Shown one piece after another: positions 45,439-57,320 of a stretch of DNA of 64,000 nt (the first letter of the stretch is position 1; every line of letters starts with the position of its first letter). The notes under the pieces are model-generated. The model was not told the DNA's origin, made no database searches, and worked only from the letters and a program-made list of their open reading frames with translations. The DNA is from Megascapheus bottae (lineage: Eukaryota; Chordata; Mammalia; Rodentia; Geomyidae). The DNA lies in NCBI GenBank assembly GCA_024803745.1, contig JANJXV010000024.1:14951927-15015926 (forward strand), read 5' to 3'. The position numbers and the translations under genes are program-made.

Positions 45439-46489
45439 GAGCAATGGCACAGGCAGCTGAGAATTCCTGCGTTGAGTGGCTACACTAACCAGAAAGCTGA
45501 GACAGGGATTAGATTCCATTAGAAAGCTAAAGGAAAGATATAATCAGGAGAACAGAGTAGAAATGGTGTGGTTTTGTTCAGTAGCCAGGAATGAATGTGG
45601 AAGAAATAGAAGAAGCAACAAAGACACTGAAGTTTTGAACATGGGTAGCTCACAGCGAATGGGGAGAAGACGACATAGTCTAAGCCACACTCATCCTTCC
45701 TTTTCATTGTCATGACACTGTCGCAAGAGACAGATCTTGACCCAGAAAACTCACAGAGATGACTTTATGTGAGAATACATGCTCTGATGTCACTAGGACA
45801 AGGCAGGGGGACATGCTTTTGCAGAAAGAAAATCAATCACTCTACTTCGTGATGGTAGATGCTAAGTGAAGTTGGTTGGTTGCACAATTCTTTGATGGGG
45901 CAGAGAGAAAGCTCTGAGAGCCTTTGGGTAATAACCAGAGGTTCTGGGGCATCAGAACATAAGCCAATAGATGTCTTGGAAAATAAAGGCACACAGATAT
46001 AGACAGAAGTACGCAGAGAGTGAGTGGAGCTTACTCTGTCTGACCTGTGACCATTGGAGACTTCCAGAATTGTCATTACTGGTTTTATTGAGTGATACAA
46101 ATGTACCCATGAGGGTAGCTTCTCTACAATCTACATATATTCTAAATCCAATGAGAATGTAAACCTTTAAAATTTAATTGCATCTTTCTCATCCTAGATG
46201 CTTGCCATATTCTAGAGAGTCTTTTTGTCCCCTCCCTCATCTTATTTTCCACTTATATGAATGAGTGTCAAAAGGCAGCTACCTGTCAGGAAAAATTCCT
46301 GCTTTCATTGTTTGGGTCCGGAAGATGAAATAAAATAAGAGTAAAATGTTACATGAGAAAAGGGCTATATACTTTCATAAATAAATAACAGAGCCTGACT
46401 TCAACCTGAGCTAAAGCTGAATTATATAGATAGAGGAGATCAAGCCAGCCACATCTGGCCAAGCTTGCCATACAATGTATTTGTTTTTG
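45439..46489. other. Intronic sequence, no recognised feature
   Basis: No gene or repeat recognised. Confidence 0.45.
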
Positions 46490-46728
46490 CTGTTCTTGTT
46501 CCTGACCGCCTCTCATCATAGGGCTTGAACTCAGGGCCTTGAGCGTTTTTGCTTAAGGCTAGCACTCTGCCACCTTGGGGCACAACACCACTTCCAGTTT
46601 GGAAGTGGTTAATTGGAGGTAAGAGTCTCACAGACTTTCCTGCCCAGGAAAGTGCTTTAGGTTTCAGTTGGTGATCTTCAGATCTCAGCTGCCTGTGTAG
46701 CTAGGATTACAGGTGAGAACCATCAGCT
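46490..46728 (-). mobile_element. B1-headed dimeric SINE
   Basis: Reversed 3' module (gggcttgaactcagggcctt...caccttggggcacaacacc), linker (gttaattggaggtaagagtc) and reversed B1 head (ctgcctgtgtagctaggatt). Confidence 0.85.
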
Positions 46729-49700
46729 TTTTTGCCTTTTCTTTTTAATGAACTGCCTGTGCCAAATCATTAAGATCTGTAAAAGGCAAGTGTATTTCCT
46801 TCTTCCTAGCCTATCTCAGAACTCTTCTCCCTTTACATACCTGGAATTCAAGACCTATGTTACAGGAGATTTTAAGTCACGTGGTCTAGACCAAAAAGTT
46901 CCTACCAATTCTCCCTTAAGAGTGTCACTTCTGCCATTACTCTGTAAGAGACTATGAGTAGCCTTTCATTTAAATAATCAACATGGAGTAGTGGGTAGAC
47001 CATTAGAAAATCTATTCTGACAGAATGCAGCCAATTTACTACTGAAATCTCAAAACATGGCATGGAACTTGGTTTTTAGGAGACCCCTCAGAAATGCTTA
47101 TTACAATGTTGAATTGGAAGGGATAGAATGAGAAAAAGGCCACACATCCCCATATTCTTCAAATAATCTTTAAATTTGTGTCACCTACGAGTGGGGACAT
47201 ATATCGCCTTAATGTTTTCCCAACTCTTTCATTATACAGTCCCAAGAAAGAGCCTTTCTTAAATTGCATTCTCAGCTTTTCCTGTCAAAGCCTGTATTCC
47301 ACAAACAAGCAAAACAACAACTGAATCTTCATAATGTCAAGAAAGGAATGGCTCTGTAAATTTGTTTTGTTTTGTTTTGCAGAAAGGGAAAAAGGTGAGG
47401 ATAAGGATAAATTGGGATTGAGGTGTTAAGACGTGTAATAGGGAAACAAGGCTAAGAAAAGTTGGGATGTTGCTAGGGTAGGGAAAAGTCTGGCTGATTA
47501 GTTGACAGAGATGACCACAAAGTTACCTGATATCTGTGGGTTTTGGCCCAACAGGAGATGACTGGGTATATTTGTCTTGACTGATGGTGTAATTCTGCAT
47601 GTAAGAAGTAAGGCTGGGGCCCAATCTCAGGGCTCCTCCAATAACTAGCTAGCCCCAGAAAATGACTGCTGCCATGCGACCAATCACCTCTGATAATCCC
47701 ACTCAGCGGCAGCCAGTCATCAGGAAACTGACCTTAGCAGCCATCCTAGAGGGACAACATGATTCAGAATGCTACACCTAGCTGAGCCAGACCTATCTCC
47801 AGTTTTTTTCTATGATGTTCAGGTCATACACCATAATGTGGGGTCCTTTCTTCCAGCTACAGCTTCAGCAATTGTACAGCATCTACACCCAAAGCTAACA
47901 TCTAACATAAAAAAACCATGGTTAGAATTGCAGAGAAAAGGAAAAGGTGAACATGAAAATATACATGCTTTCCACACCACAAAAACAATAGCATTCAAGG
48001 AAGGGCAAGTATTAAATGTCCTCTTAATATGGCCTGGGAGTCCCTAGCCAGTGAAGGAAGCAACCACTGTCTATGTTTTGTTCAGTCCTCCATTACTTGC
48101 TTCTTGCAGTTACTCTTCATCTAGAATACTGGCCCTAAAGGAGGCTTCCAGTCTGAATGAGTGGAGAAACAGGAGTCATTCTGCTCCTTTTAGGAGCCTC
48201 AGCAATTCTATTCACTGAGCACAATCACAAAGAAAAGACTATCCTCTAGGATGCTACCTATGTATTCAAGAGCAAATCAATGACAGTATCTTCTATATCC
48301 CGATAGACTCCAGGACTCACACCCCTGTAGCAATTATATGGCATTCCACTTCAGTAGGATTTGCCTAAATACCTCTGTGGAGGTCACATGCTCACTCATT
48401 AATCATCATGCCTTTACATCTAGGCTAACATCTCAAGCTCAGTGTCCTACATTAGAAACATGCATATGGAATCCAAGTATCTCAAGTGAGAGGGCACACA
48501 TCAATAGTTTTACTGGATCTTTACCTTATTGTCAAAAGCATAGGCAAGGTTCCTTAATCCAAGGGCCAACCCAGACAGAGAGTCAGGCTATTAAGGCAAT
48601 GAGCACAATGTAATAAATCAAGCTAGGGAAGGAGTAGATAGAAGGATAAACTGCTTCACAGGCTTGAGAGATGCAACCCAGGAAGAGTTCTAGTTATCTC
48701 CAGATATTCCATATGGGAATCCAGGCCCAGTAATACCAGAATAGGCCTGCATTTCTATATAAGTTTAAAATCATTTTTGAAGTGAGATCAGTTGACCTTT
48801 AAATGTTGGCTATATCAAAACACGCCAGGCCTAAATAAAATATACATGTGGTTTGACTTGTCAGTCTTACTATGGTTAACAGTCACACTTTAAAACACAC
48901 TTGAGAGTCACTAAATTTTGGGGCGTCTCAGCCATATCCCTTCCCATGTTCAGGGTAACATTTGTCAATCCAGGCGCATAAAGAGCCAACAGCCTCTTAG
49001 ACTGTTCAGTTGTAGTTTTCTGGATCCCGCCCACCCCCCACAGGAATGAGAAGACTTTTTAAAGAACTTTCAAGGTCCTCGTCTAACTCAATAGCTCCTA
49101 CGACATAGGCCACTCCTTCCTGACTCAGTTTTATCTACAAGGAAAATACTACTTTGTAGGGTGCCTCGCTACTAGAAAATCATCAGAAACAAGACTGCCA
49201 TTTTCTTTCCCTGAGTTCCAGAATCAACAGGAGGAATAAAATTGGCACAACTTCAGAATACACTCATCCATAGTACCTAAAACCTATCCTTGAGAAATGG
49301 AAGAAAAAAGCCAGGAGGAGGGGGGTACATAATAGCCCTCTAATTTCTTGAAATCCATTCTCACACAGAGAAGGAACAACTCCAGCAGCATTTTTCCTGG
49401 TAGGATCAGAAAACAACAATGGCTCCAGCTTTAGCAAGAGCTGCTAAGAAACTAGAACAAGGAAGAGGGGGGCAAGGAAGGATCAGCAAGGAAACCCACA
49501 ATCGCATGATGTTCTTTATCTTCTTGTCACACCTCTGCAAGGCCACAGCTAGCAAGAATCCTTGTCAAGGAGCTTTGAAAACTAGGAGGACGAAGGGAGG
49601 ACACAAGAAAGCACATTGCCATAGGTTTGCTTGAGGCAGTCCTGGATTTCCATCTCCTTTGCTAGCCTTTGGAGAGTCAATGTGCCTCTCAGCTAGGCTG

Positions 49701-49785
49701 GAGGAACTGCATGAGAAAGGAATCCAATCATAGGTCAAACTTTAGAAGTCCCCCCAAAATACTAGTAGAAGCCATTAGTAAGAGA
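46729..49785. other. Intronic sequence, no recognised feature
   Basis: About 3 kb without a recognisable gene, RNA or transposable element. Short open frames (62-92 codons) look random. Confidence 0.45.
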
Positions 49786-50027
49786 AACCGGGTGCTGGTA
49801 GCTCACACCTGTAATCCTAGCTACTCAGGAGGCTGAGATCTGAGGATCACAATTTAAGGCCAGCCTGGGCACAGAAGAAGTTGGAAGTCCATGAGGCTCT
49901 TATCGCCACCCGAAAATCATAAGTGGTGCTGTGGCTCTCGAGTGGTAGAGTGCTAGCCTTGAGCTGAAGAGCTCAGGGACAGTGCCCAGGCCCAGGGTTC
50001 AAGCTCCATGACCGACCAAAAAAGTAA
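49786..50027 (+). mobile_element. B1-headed dimeric SINE, well preserved
   Basis: Head gggtgctggtagctcacacc and agctactcaggaggctgaga, followed by a 3' module gtggctctcgagtggtagag...gggttcaagctcc and an A-rich tail. It serves as a clear reference copy of the B1-headed dimer in this window. Confidence 0.92.
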
Positions 50028-50279
50028 AGAGCATCTTCAGACTATTTTATCGATGGGCTAATAAGGGCACCATTAATTCACAACTAGACATTTATGTAAA
50101 TGCAGGGACAGAAGAGGGCAGATACTAAGAATCCCCTTACTAGTAAGTTTCTATTTACACCCTGGAGAGCAGACAGGAGAAGCCATTAACAAAAATGATT
50201 GAAACCATCTCCCCAGTAATAAATAGCAATCTTGTCTTGAGCTTGTAAAATTTGAACCCCTTTTATGAAGCTCCCTATT

Positions 50280-50405
50280 CCCACTCCCTACTCCCAGCAC
50301 TCTTGGATTCAATTGGTCCCAGATGGGGCTGGGAAAGCAGTAATTTTTCTAAAGTTATTTAGATGAATCCTAGGATGAGAAGGGCTTGAGAATCACGGAT
50401 CCAAC
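50280..50405 (+). mobile_element. Possible MER5-type relic
   Basis: The 3' part (cagtaatttttctaaagtta, gatgaatcctaggatgagaa, cttgagaatcac) resembles the MER5A end. Confidence 0.35.
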
Positions 50406-50540
50406 TGATAAGTGAGGTTTACAAAACAAAAATAGATATGCAAGTCAAAAGTTTACTCAGCCCATCTGGTTTCCTTATTCAAGGAAAGGGAGTCCTAAAG
50501 AATAGCAAGTTATTACAAGTAATCTGAAAATTTCATTTCT

Positions 50541-50731
50541 TTTCTTGCCAGTTCTGGTGCTTGAACTCAGGGCCTGAGCACTGTCCTTGGGCTTTCTCAA
50601 GGCTAGAGCTCTATCATTTGAGCCACAGTACCATTTCTGCCTTTTTTTTATGTATGTGGAACCAAGGAATCAAACCTGGGACTTTGTGCATGCTAGGCAA
50701 GCACTCTACCACTAGGCCAAACTCCCCGCCC
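50541..50731 (-). mobile_element. ID-headed dimeric SINE
   Basis: Reversed 3' module (gcttgaactcagggcctgag...catttgagccacagtacc) and reversed ID head (caaacctgggactttgtgc...ctctaccactaggcc). Probable target repeats ctgaaaattt/ctgaaaaata lie on each side. Confidence 0.9.
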
Positions 50732-50889
50732 CTGAAAAATACATTTTTTAAAGTAATTTCTCTTTGGCAATAGTAAACTGAATCAAAGCAATCTGGATCT
50801 ATGCTAATATTTTCCCCTGATTTTGATTCTGGAGAGGATTTAAAGTTAAAACTCTTTCCCAAAAGGAAGACACATGAGGCCATGCTTCT

Positions 50890-51045
50890 CAATGATGCCT
50901 GCTCTGGGCCAACTATTAGCACTGAGCATTCATGTACATCCTCTCTCCTTACCTGTAAGGAAGCTATGGAAATCCTCATTTGAAGCACAAAGAAGTCACC
51001 TAAGGGAGTTTTAAGTAATTTCTCAAGTTAGAAAGTGATGGGCTA
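50890..51045 (+). mobile_element. MIR relic, interrupted by an L1 insertion
   Basis: MIR-like order: gcctgctctgggccaactat, ggaaatcctcatttgaagc, taatttctcaagttagaaag. The MIR 3' portion appears to resume at about 51410 (ttgagatcagactact) after the L1. Confidence 0.55.
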
Positions 51046-51393
51046 ATACAGTAGGACGCTAAATGAAAGGATCTCTAGGATATAGAAACATAAGCCATAT
51101 AATGAATGATTGTTGTTCTTAAGCTACTATGTTATCTCTTTTGCTGTCCCTTGGTTATCTCATATTGTTACAGTATCTCACTTTGTTACCTGATATATTG
51201 GATATATTTGTATTTGGTTATTTGAAATTGGATAGGGAACGGGGGAAAACAAGATGAAGGGTGGAGGTGGGGGGGAGGGAAATGGGGACCAAGACATGTG
51301 AAAGGGTATCAATGTATGGGAATTACTGCACCATCTATCTGGCAAATATCATGTAACCCTTCTATTAATTACAATAAAAAATATATGAAAAAA
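51046..51393 (+). mobile_element. 5'-truncated L1 3' end with 16-bp target-site duplication (family copy B)
   Basis: The element ends attacaataaaaaatatatg plus A-rich tail and carries a G-rich polypurine run at about 51261-51290. It is flanked by agaaagtga(t/a)gggcta at 51030-51045 and 51394-51409. It is closely related to copies at 25165-25410 and 63108-63215. Confidence 0.85.
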
Positions 51394-51409
51394 AGAAAGT
51401 GAAGGGCTA

Positions 51410-54144
51410 TAAATTTAATTGAGATCAGACTACTATTTACCTCTAGCCTAAACTATATCACTTTCTTCCAGGTCTCTTGTTTTTGCTTCAGTTTCCCATT
51501 CTCTGATCATCACTTGACAAATATCCCATTCCATGTCAGTAGTATTATCAGTTCCCCTGGCAGGATGCTCCTAAATGTATGCAATTGTGGTTCAAAGATT
51601 CAGCAGGTGACTGCAGCGAAGAGAGGCTGGAGACTGAGTTTGCAATCCTTCCTTTGAATTCTTGGTAAGGGATAGAACTAGCAGGAATTCTGACTCATTT
51701 ATCAGTACAGTAGGGTCTAAGGACACCCAGCCAGAGCCTGGGTGAGATAGGAGAGAGCTGAAAGTAGGCAAGACTCCCTGCAACCAGGCCACCAGTAGTA
51801 TCAGATCCATGTCTGTGGAGGCAGCAAGAGAATTGACTGGTAGTAAATCTGCCTAGTTTTCTATTTCTTTTGGTTGCTCTGTGATTTATCCTGGTGTAGG
51901 AGGTTGCAAATAAGCCCTGGGGATGATGAGAAAGTTGAAAGTATATCTCTTTGTAGCCATAACGACAGAGCCCAAGATCACCATGACCAAATGAGGACAG
52001 AAGACCTACGCTGACGTACTCATGGCCCCAAAGAGTCTGAGCACAAACAGATTGAGTGCTGTCGAACAAAACATGAAACCCAAGGAAACACCCAGCCACA
52101 CAGAGCCTTTTGAATCAGTGGCTTCCATCCAGGACCACAAGTAGGGAGAGAGACAAAGCTGTGCTTTGGGAAGTGTCAAAAGAGTTTCGAGGAATGCCAC
52201 ATCCCAAATCCAGTGGAGATTGCAAAGAGGGTACAGTCCGGGTTCTGGAACTGAACTTAGTTGTCATAGCAGACAATAGGGCTTGACTCTCCCCCAGCCT
52301 TGTCTTTAATCAAATTAAATCCTAATGCAAAATTAATTCAGAGTAGAGTTTAAGTCTAATTGTTGGATGACAGAGAGAGGAATTTCATGACAAGTAGATG
52401 AGCCTGGGGGTGATTTCAAGTGCAAGTGAGGCCTTATTTATTGTTACAGCTTTATTGCCTATCATTTTGGATTTATTTTTATTTTATTATTATTTATGGT
52501 TTTGGAGCCCTCCTGGGCTCCCAGGAGGCAAGCTTAGACATGGACACAGACATTAATAGCATTCATGAGAAGGCGACAGCTGAGTGACAACAGGGACTCT
52601 GAGTTTGCTGCTCCCACCAGCCACTCTAGAACACGTGTTCTCACTCAGCCAGGCACAAGCTAGCCAAAAACCAAGTCTAAGAGTCCCATGATTACACTCC
52701 TAATAAATGCCCAGCCCTGCTTCCTCCAAAGCTAGAAATAGAGAACAAAACATCCATCTGTTCTGTCCTCATCTGCATGAATGACATGCAGCCCCCACAT
52801 CATCTCCCCACCTAAGAAACCAGAATCCCACGAAACCAAAGCTCCCCAGCACAAAAGACTGGATACCTACTCCCTCTGTCAGAGGGAGGAACTGAACCCC
52901 CTTGGTCAGCCACTGGAAAGAGCTCTGACCATGGCAACACCTAACAGTTAACCTAGAGGAAACTTTGAAGTCCTAGGGCCCCCACTCCAGACTCTGATAC
53001 AGTTGTTCCCTCCTAAGACTTTTGAAACTTGGAGTCACAGATCCTGTAACCATTTCCAAAGTAAGTAGACCATAAAAATACAATATCTGGAGGCAGATTC
53101 CATTGATTCTGGGGAGAATCTTTGCTTGACCCATTACCCATTTGCTGTCCTTGAAAATGGAGATGCATTTCTGAACATAGAAAGGTAGCCTGAGAAGCCA
53201 CATGCATCCTCACTTGGGCTGGAGCTCAAAGTGCAACCTGCCCACAACCATCACAGTGATGAGTAATGAGGGAGGAGGAAAGTTAAGAGTAACTCATGAG
53301 GCACACCCTCAAGGGCTCTCCAAGCCTTGAGATCCAGACAAGCAAATTGACTCTCTGCATTAATCTCTGGCTTCCCTTGGTCCATCAGAGGCTTTTGTAA
53401 AAAAAGTTGTTTTTGGATAGTTGATAAACAGAGGAGTTAGAGTTACATGAATCAGGCACAAGCAGCACAATCCCTTTTAAGCCATGTCTCCCCTTCCATC
53501 ACTCTGAGCATTGAAGAAGTTTTAGTCAAAGTTGTAGCTAAAAGGAACCCAGGGAAGGGCTTTGTCCAAGCTTGGATAAATAGATGGGACAGCAATGGGT
53601 CTGCATCCTTGATCTGTTGTTCACTGGAAAGAGACTGGAATATAATTCCATTTGTTCAGAATCAGAATTTGAGTTTTAACCAAATATGACTTTCTTTGGT
53701 ATTCACAAGGCACGGGATTCTGTTATACATTCGCCTTCCCTGCCATTTCCTGCCTCGTAGTTTTTCTCCAAAAGAAGCACTGGGAGGAGGATGGGGTCAG
53801 GCCCATTTACTCTGCTTGCCAGCAATTGCCTTGGCTCAGAGCTCCACTCATCCACCCTGTGAGAGCTGCCCACACCTTGGCCTGCAGCCGCTCATCTCAT
53901 CAGGCTACTCACACAGTCACACCCTGCACATCTGAGATCTATGTCCCCCACAGGCACCTCCATCTCAGCTTCTCAAAAACAGACTCCAGTGATTTTTCCA
54001 CGCATGCCTTTTCTCTAGCCTTCCCCTCCCTGGCCACTCCCTGGCTCCTCTGTGCCCCTGAGCCGCCCTGTCTAATTACAGTCCATTTCTGAGCCTCCTC
54101 TCCCTTCCTCCCACTGATGCCATCAATCCAGACTTTCATTACCT
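51410..54144. other. Intronic sequence, mostly unassigned
   Basis: No gene found. The interval 52300-52530 is a candidate regulatory block (separate entry). The rest shows no recognisable repeat. Confidence 0.45.
52300..52530. promoter_or_regulatory. Candidate conserved element: AT-rich homeodomain/octamer-like cluster with palindrome
   Basis: It has clustered TAAT/ATTA cores in ctttaatcaaattaaatcct, an octamer-like taatgcaaaattaattc, and a tctaattgttgg core. At 52509-52528 lies cctcctggg, ct, cccaggagg, a 9-base perfect inverted repeat. No repeat signature. Regulatory function is inference. Confidence 0.3.
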
Positions 54145-54315
54145 CTTTTTTTTTGCCACTTCTGGGGCTTTTGCCAGTGCTCAAGGCTAGCACTCTGTGA
54201 CTTGAGCCACAGCACCACTCCCCCCTTTTTCTGCATATGTGGTACCAAGGAATCAAACCTAGATCTTTGTGCATGCCAGGTGAGCACTCTGCCACCAGGC
54301 TACACTCCTCACCCT
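54145..54315 (-). mobile_element. ID-headed dimeric SINE, truncated in its 3' module
   Basis: The reversed 3' module is shortened (cttctggggcttttgccagt), followed by tgacttgagccacagcacc and a reversed ID head (caaacctagatctttgtgc...ctctgccaccaggc). Confidence 0.86.
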
Positions 54316-54669
54316 CTTCTGGACCAACGTAGCAACTATTAATGGATTCCCTCAGTGCAACATCATCCCTTCGACACTATCCACCATGCTACTGAGACTG
54401 CTGTTTTTCAGAAGTACATCCACTTAGGCCACCTCCCTGAATCAACTGCCTGCGTACTACAGTGCCAAAGTCTAAAACCTATTTTTATTTTGGCTTTTCT
54501 GCCTCCCTCCACCCCCAATCCTCCCACCTCCCCTCTCCAGAAGAATGTTGACAGTGAAGATTCCTCCATATGTTTCTGCATACTCATATAACCAAACACA
54601 TACTCATATGACACATACTTTCTACCACCAACAATCCCTCATGGAAAATCTCTCAAAGTTACCAGGTTT
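54316..54669. other. Intronic sequence, no recognised feature
   Basis: No gene or repeat recognised. Confidence 0.4.
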
Positions 54670-54910
54670 AGCTACAACCTGATTTGGAGATAGTTGTATA
54701 ATATTCCCTGATGTGGAATGGTACCACTATCCATTTAGCTATTTTTCTATTGACATGCATTCTGTGTAGTTGCCACTCACTCTTTTGGGGGGGCATAAAG
54801 ATTAATGCTATTATAAACATCTTTGTACCAACACTCTTACCAAATAGCACTGTGCTTCTTGTGACTGATATTGCTGGTGTTGTTTTATTAGTTGTTGTCA
54901 GAATACTGAA
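54670..54910 (-). mobile_element. Ancient L1 (L1M-type) fragment
   Basis: Plus-strand phrases atccatttagctatttttct, attgacatgcattctgtgt, taatgctattataaacatct and ttgtaccaacactcttacca read like the reverse complement of an old eutherian L1 3' region. Confidence 0.6.
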
Positions 54911-55396
54911 TGTATGTTTCTATCCTCATAGAAACTTGGTTTATCCTTAACACAATTAGTGTCAGAGGACTTAGTCCTGGTAAAGCTCAGCAATCATTTT
55001 TATTACCGGGAGAGGCTATCACCATGCATCAGGACATATAGTATATAATCCAAGAGAGATATAAAAGATGTCAGAAGTGTATGTTTAGCTACCACAGGCT
55101 TCAGGATGGACAGTGAAAGATCAAGGTCACTGGGACAAAGCAGAGGAACAGTCTCATGCCATAGGGCTAGGATTTGGCTAGGACTCGCTTTTACGACAGT
55201 GAGAATGTAAGAAAGATAACATTGACTCTTTTCAACGTTAATCTCTTCACTGCCCAAACCATCCAACATGATAATATGGCCCCTAGTAGATCTCAACATC
55301 CTATACACATCGCTTTGCTTTTCTCTCTGTAATTTGGTCCTACCCTGGGAATCTAGCTCTTGGGACATCTCAAGGAAAAACATTCCCTAAACACTT
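54911..55396. other. Intronic sequence, no recognised feature
   Basis: No gene or repeat recognised. Confidence 0.4.
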
Positions 55397-55650
55397 TTGT
55401 GTGTGTGTCGGGGGAGGGGGGGCGGGGAGGTCATGAGACTTGAACTCCAGTGCTGGGTGCTGTCCCTGAGCTCTTCAGCTCAAGGCTACCGGCCTACCCT
55501 TGAGCCAAGCCCCACTTCCCATTTTCTAGAGGTTAATTGGACATAAGAGTTTCAGGTCCTTCTGTACCTGGGCTGGCTTCGAACCTTGATCCTCAGATCT
55601 CAGCCTCCTAAGTAGCTAAAATTAAAGGAGTGAGCCACCACACCGGCTTC
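55397..55650 (-). mobile_element. B1-headed dimeric SINE with G-rich/TG tail
   Basis: A TG/G-rich simple tail (55397-55430) leads to the reversed 3' module (gacttgaactccagtgctgg) and the reversed B1 head (cagcctcctaagtagctaaa...gccaccacaccgg). Confidence 0.87.
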
Positions 55651-55904
55651 CCTAAATACTTTTGCAACACAAAACTACTTCCTTTGGAGGACCTTATAAC
55701 CGTTACAATATTTCCTTTATCTTTGTTGGTTTTATTTGGGGTTTCTTTATTGATCATTGTTATACACAAAGTTTAGAAAATATCTCCTCCCTTAATCTTT
55801 ATGAAAAATGTGTGTGGCGCTGTCACCTTGAAGGGTATATTTTAGTAACCAGACTCTGTTGTCTGTGAGAAATAGTGATCCTGACCCAAGTCCTATTCCA
55901 GATC

Positions 55905-56097
55905 CTCCTATTGCCAGTCCTGGGGCTTGAACTCGAGGTCTGAGCACTGTCCTTGGGTTTTCTCAAGGCTAGCACTCTATCACTCGAGCCACAGCACCAT
56001 TTCCAGGTTTTTCTATGTATGTGGTACTGAGGAATCAAACCCAGGGCTTTGTGCATGCTAGGTGAGCATTCTTACCATTAGATCACATTCCTCAGCC
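55905..56097 (-). mobile_element. ID-headed dimeric SINE
   Basis: Reversed 3' module (ctggggcttgaactcgaggt...cactcgagccacagcacc) and reversed ID head (caaacccagggctttgtgc...cattagatcacattcc). Confidence 0.9.
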
Positions 56098-56109
56098 CTC
56101 ATTGCTTTA

Positions 56110-56330
56110 CTTCTATTATTTTACTGGCACGGGATGGGGCTTAACCTTAGGGTCTTACACTTTTGCTTATGTTTTTTCCACTCAGAGCAGGCACTTGAGC
56201 CATACCTCCAGTCGTGTATTTTTGCTGATTTATCTCACGTAAATGTCTTTCCCTGCTGGTTTCAAACCTTGATCTTCTAATCTCAGCCACCTGAGTAGCT
56301 AAGATTAGAGGCATGAACCACCAGCATCTA
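56110..56330 (-). mobile_element. B1-headed dimeric SINE, diverged
   Basis: Reversed 3' module remnant (tggggcttaaccttagggtc...cacttgagccatacc) and reversed B1 head (cagccacctgagtagctaag). Confidence 0.8.
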
Positions 56331-56999
56331 ATTTATTTTTCTTATCTTTCCAAGACATGAAAGAACCAAAAAGGAATTACAAAGCCCTGGAGAAGATGGA
56401 GCCTTGGAATAGAAGGAGCCTTTGTTCCTGTATGAAGGTGTAAAGCAAATTCTCTCACATAATAATAACTCACCTTGGACCACAACAGGTACCCCTACTG
56501 AGAAACGACATTGTTTGCTACAGAATCAGCCTGTCCTGGTTTACACTGAACAACTCACGAACAATAGAACAAGCCTATACCAGCAGGGCAACACATTTCC
56601 ATGGACAGACCTCTCTTCTTACAAGATGCTGGAGAGCCCTACAGCCAAAGCAATAAATGAAGCTTTCTGGCCATTGCCCAGGGCCGGGGAGTCTCCATAT
56701 ATAAGCAACCCTATCTAGGAAAGACTATGTCCAGGTGTCCCTGCATCTCTTCTTTTCCCTAGCTTCTCTCTTCAAATCATGGCATTCTCTATGATCACAG
56801 AAGGAGAATGAAACATGACTCAAGGTGTCATATTTCAAAGGGTGTTAGTGACTGTCAGCTAACGTGATTGAAACCCCAGAAAAACTTCCATGTCTTTTCA
56901 CATCCAATGTGAATCCTCTAAAGACCAGGCATCAATGTTAAATAAACACAGGTTCCCATTAACCTGAACCTCTGTACATTTTTTAAAAAAGCGTAGACA
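56331..56999. other. Intronic sequence, no recognised feature
   Basis: No gene or repeat recognised. Confidence 0.45.
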
Positions 57000-57320
57000 T
57001 TCTCTTTTAAATGAACACACCAATTAGTGTATTAATAAATAGCAGAATGGAATCAATGAGACATGTAATCAAGGTCTGACCAGGAGTCAAGGCCAAGATG
57101 AAGGGGGTGGGAGGAAGGAGAGGAGGAGGGAAAAGAATCTTATTAGCAGGTTTGCTGAAGGGACACATGTAAAATCAATGCCTCCTGTTCAGCCAAGATG
57201 TGGCCAAAGTTGACAGTTTGTGGGAAGCTAAGTGCTTGCCCCGCCTCTTCCTTTTGACAGGAAAGGTCCTGATGAGAGTTAATGTGAGTAGCAGGAAGGT
57301 TGTTAATTGGGGCTGGAAAA
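57000..57320. promoter_or_regulatory. Candidate conserved non-coding element
   Basis: Non-repetitive block with multiple homeodomain-type cores (ccaattagtgtattaataaa, atcttattagcagg, gttgttaattggggc) around a gtggccaaagttgac segment that resembles a nuclear-receptor half-site. Inferred from texture only. Confidence 0.25.
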
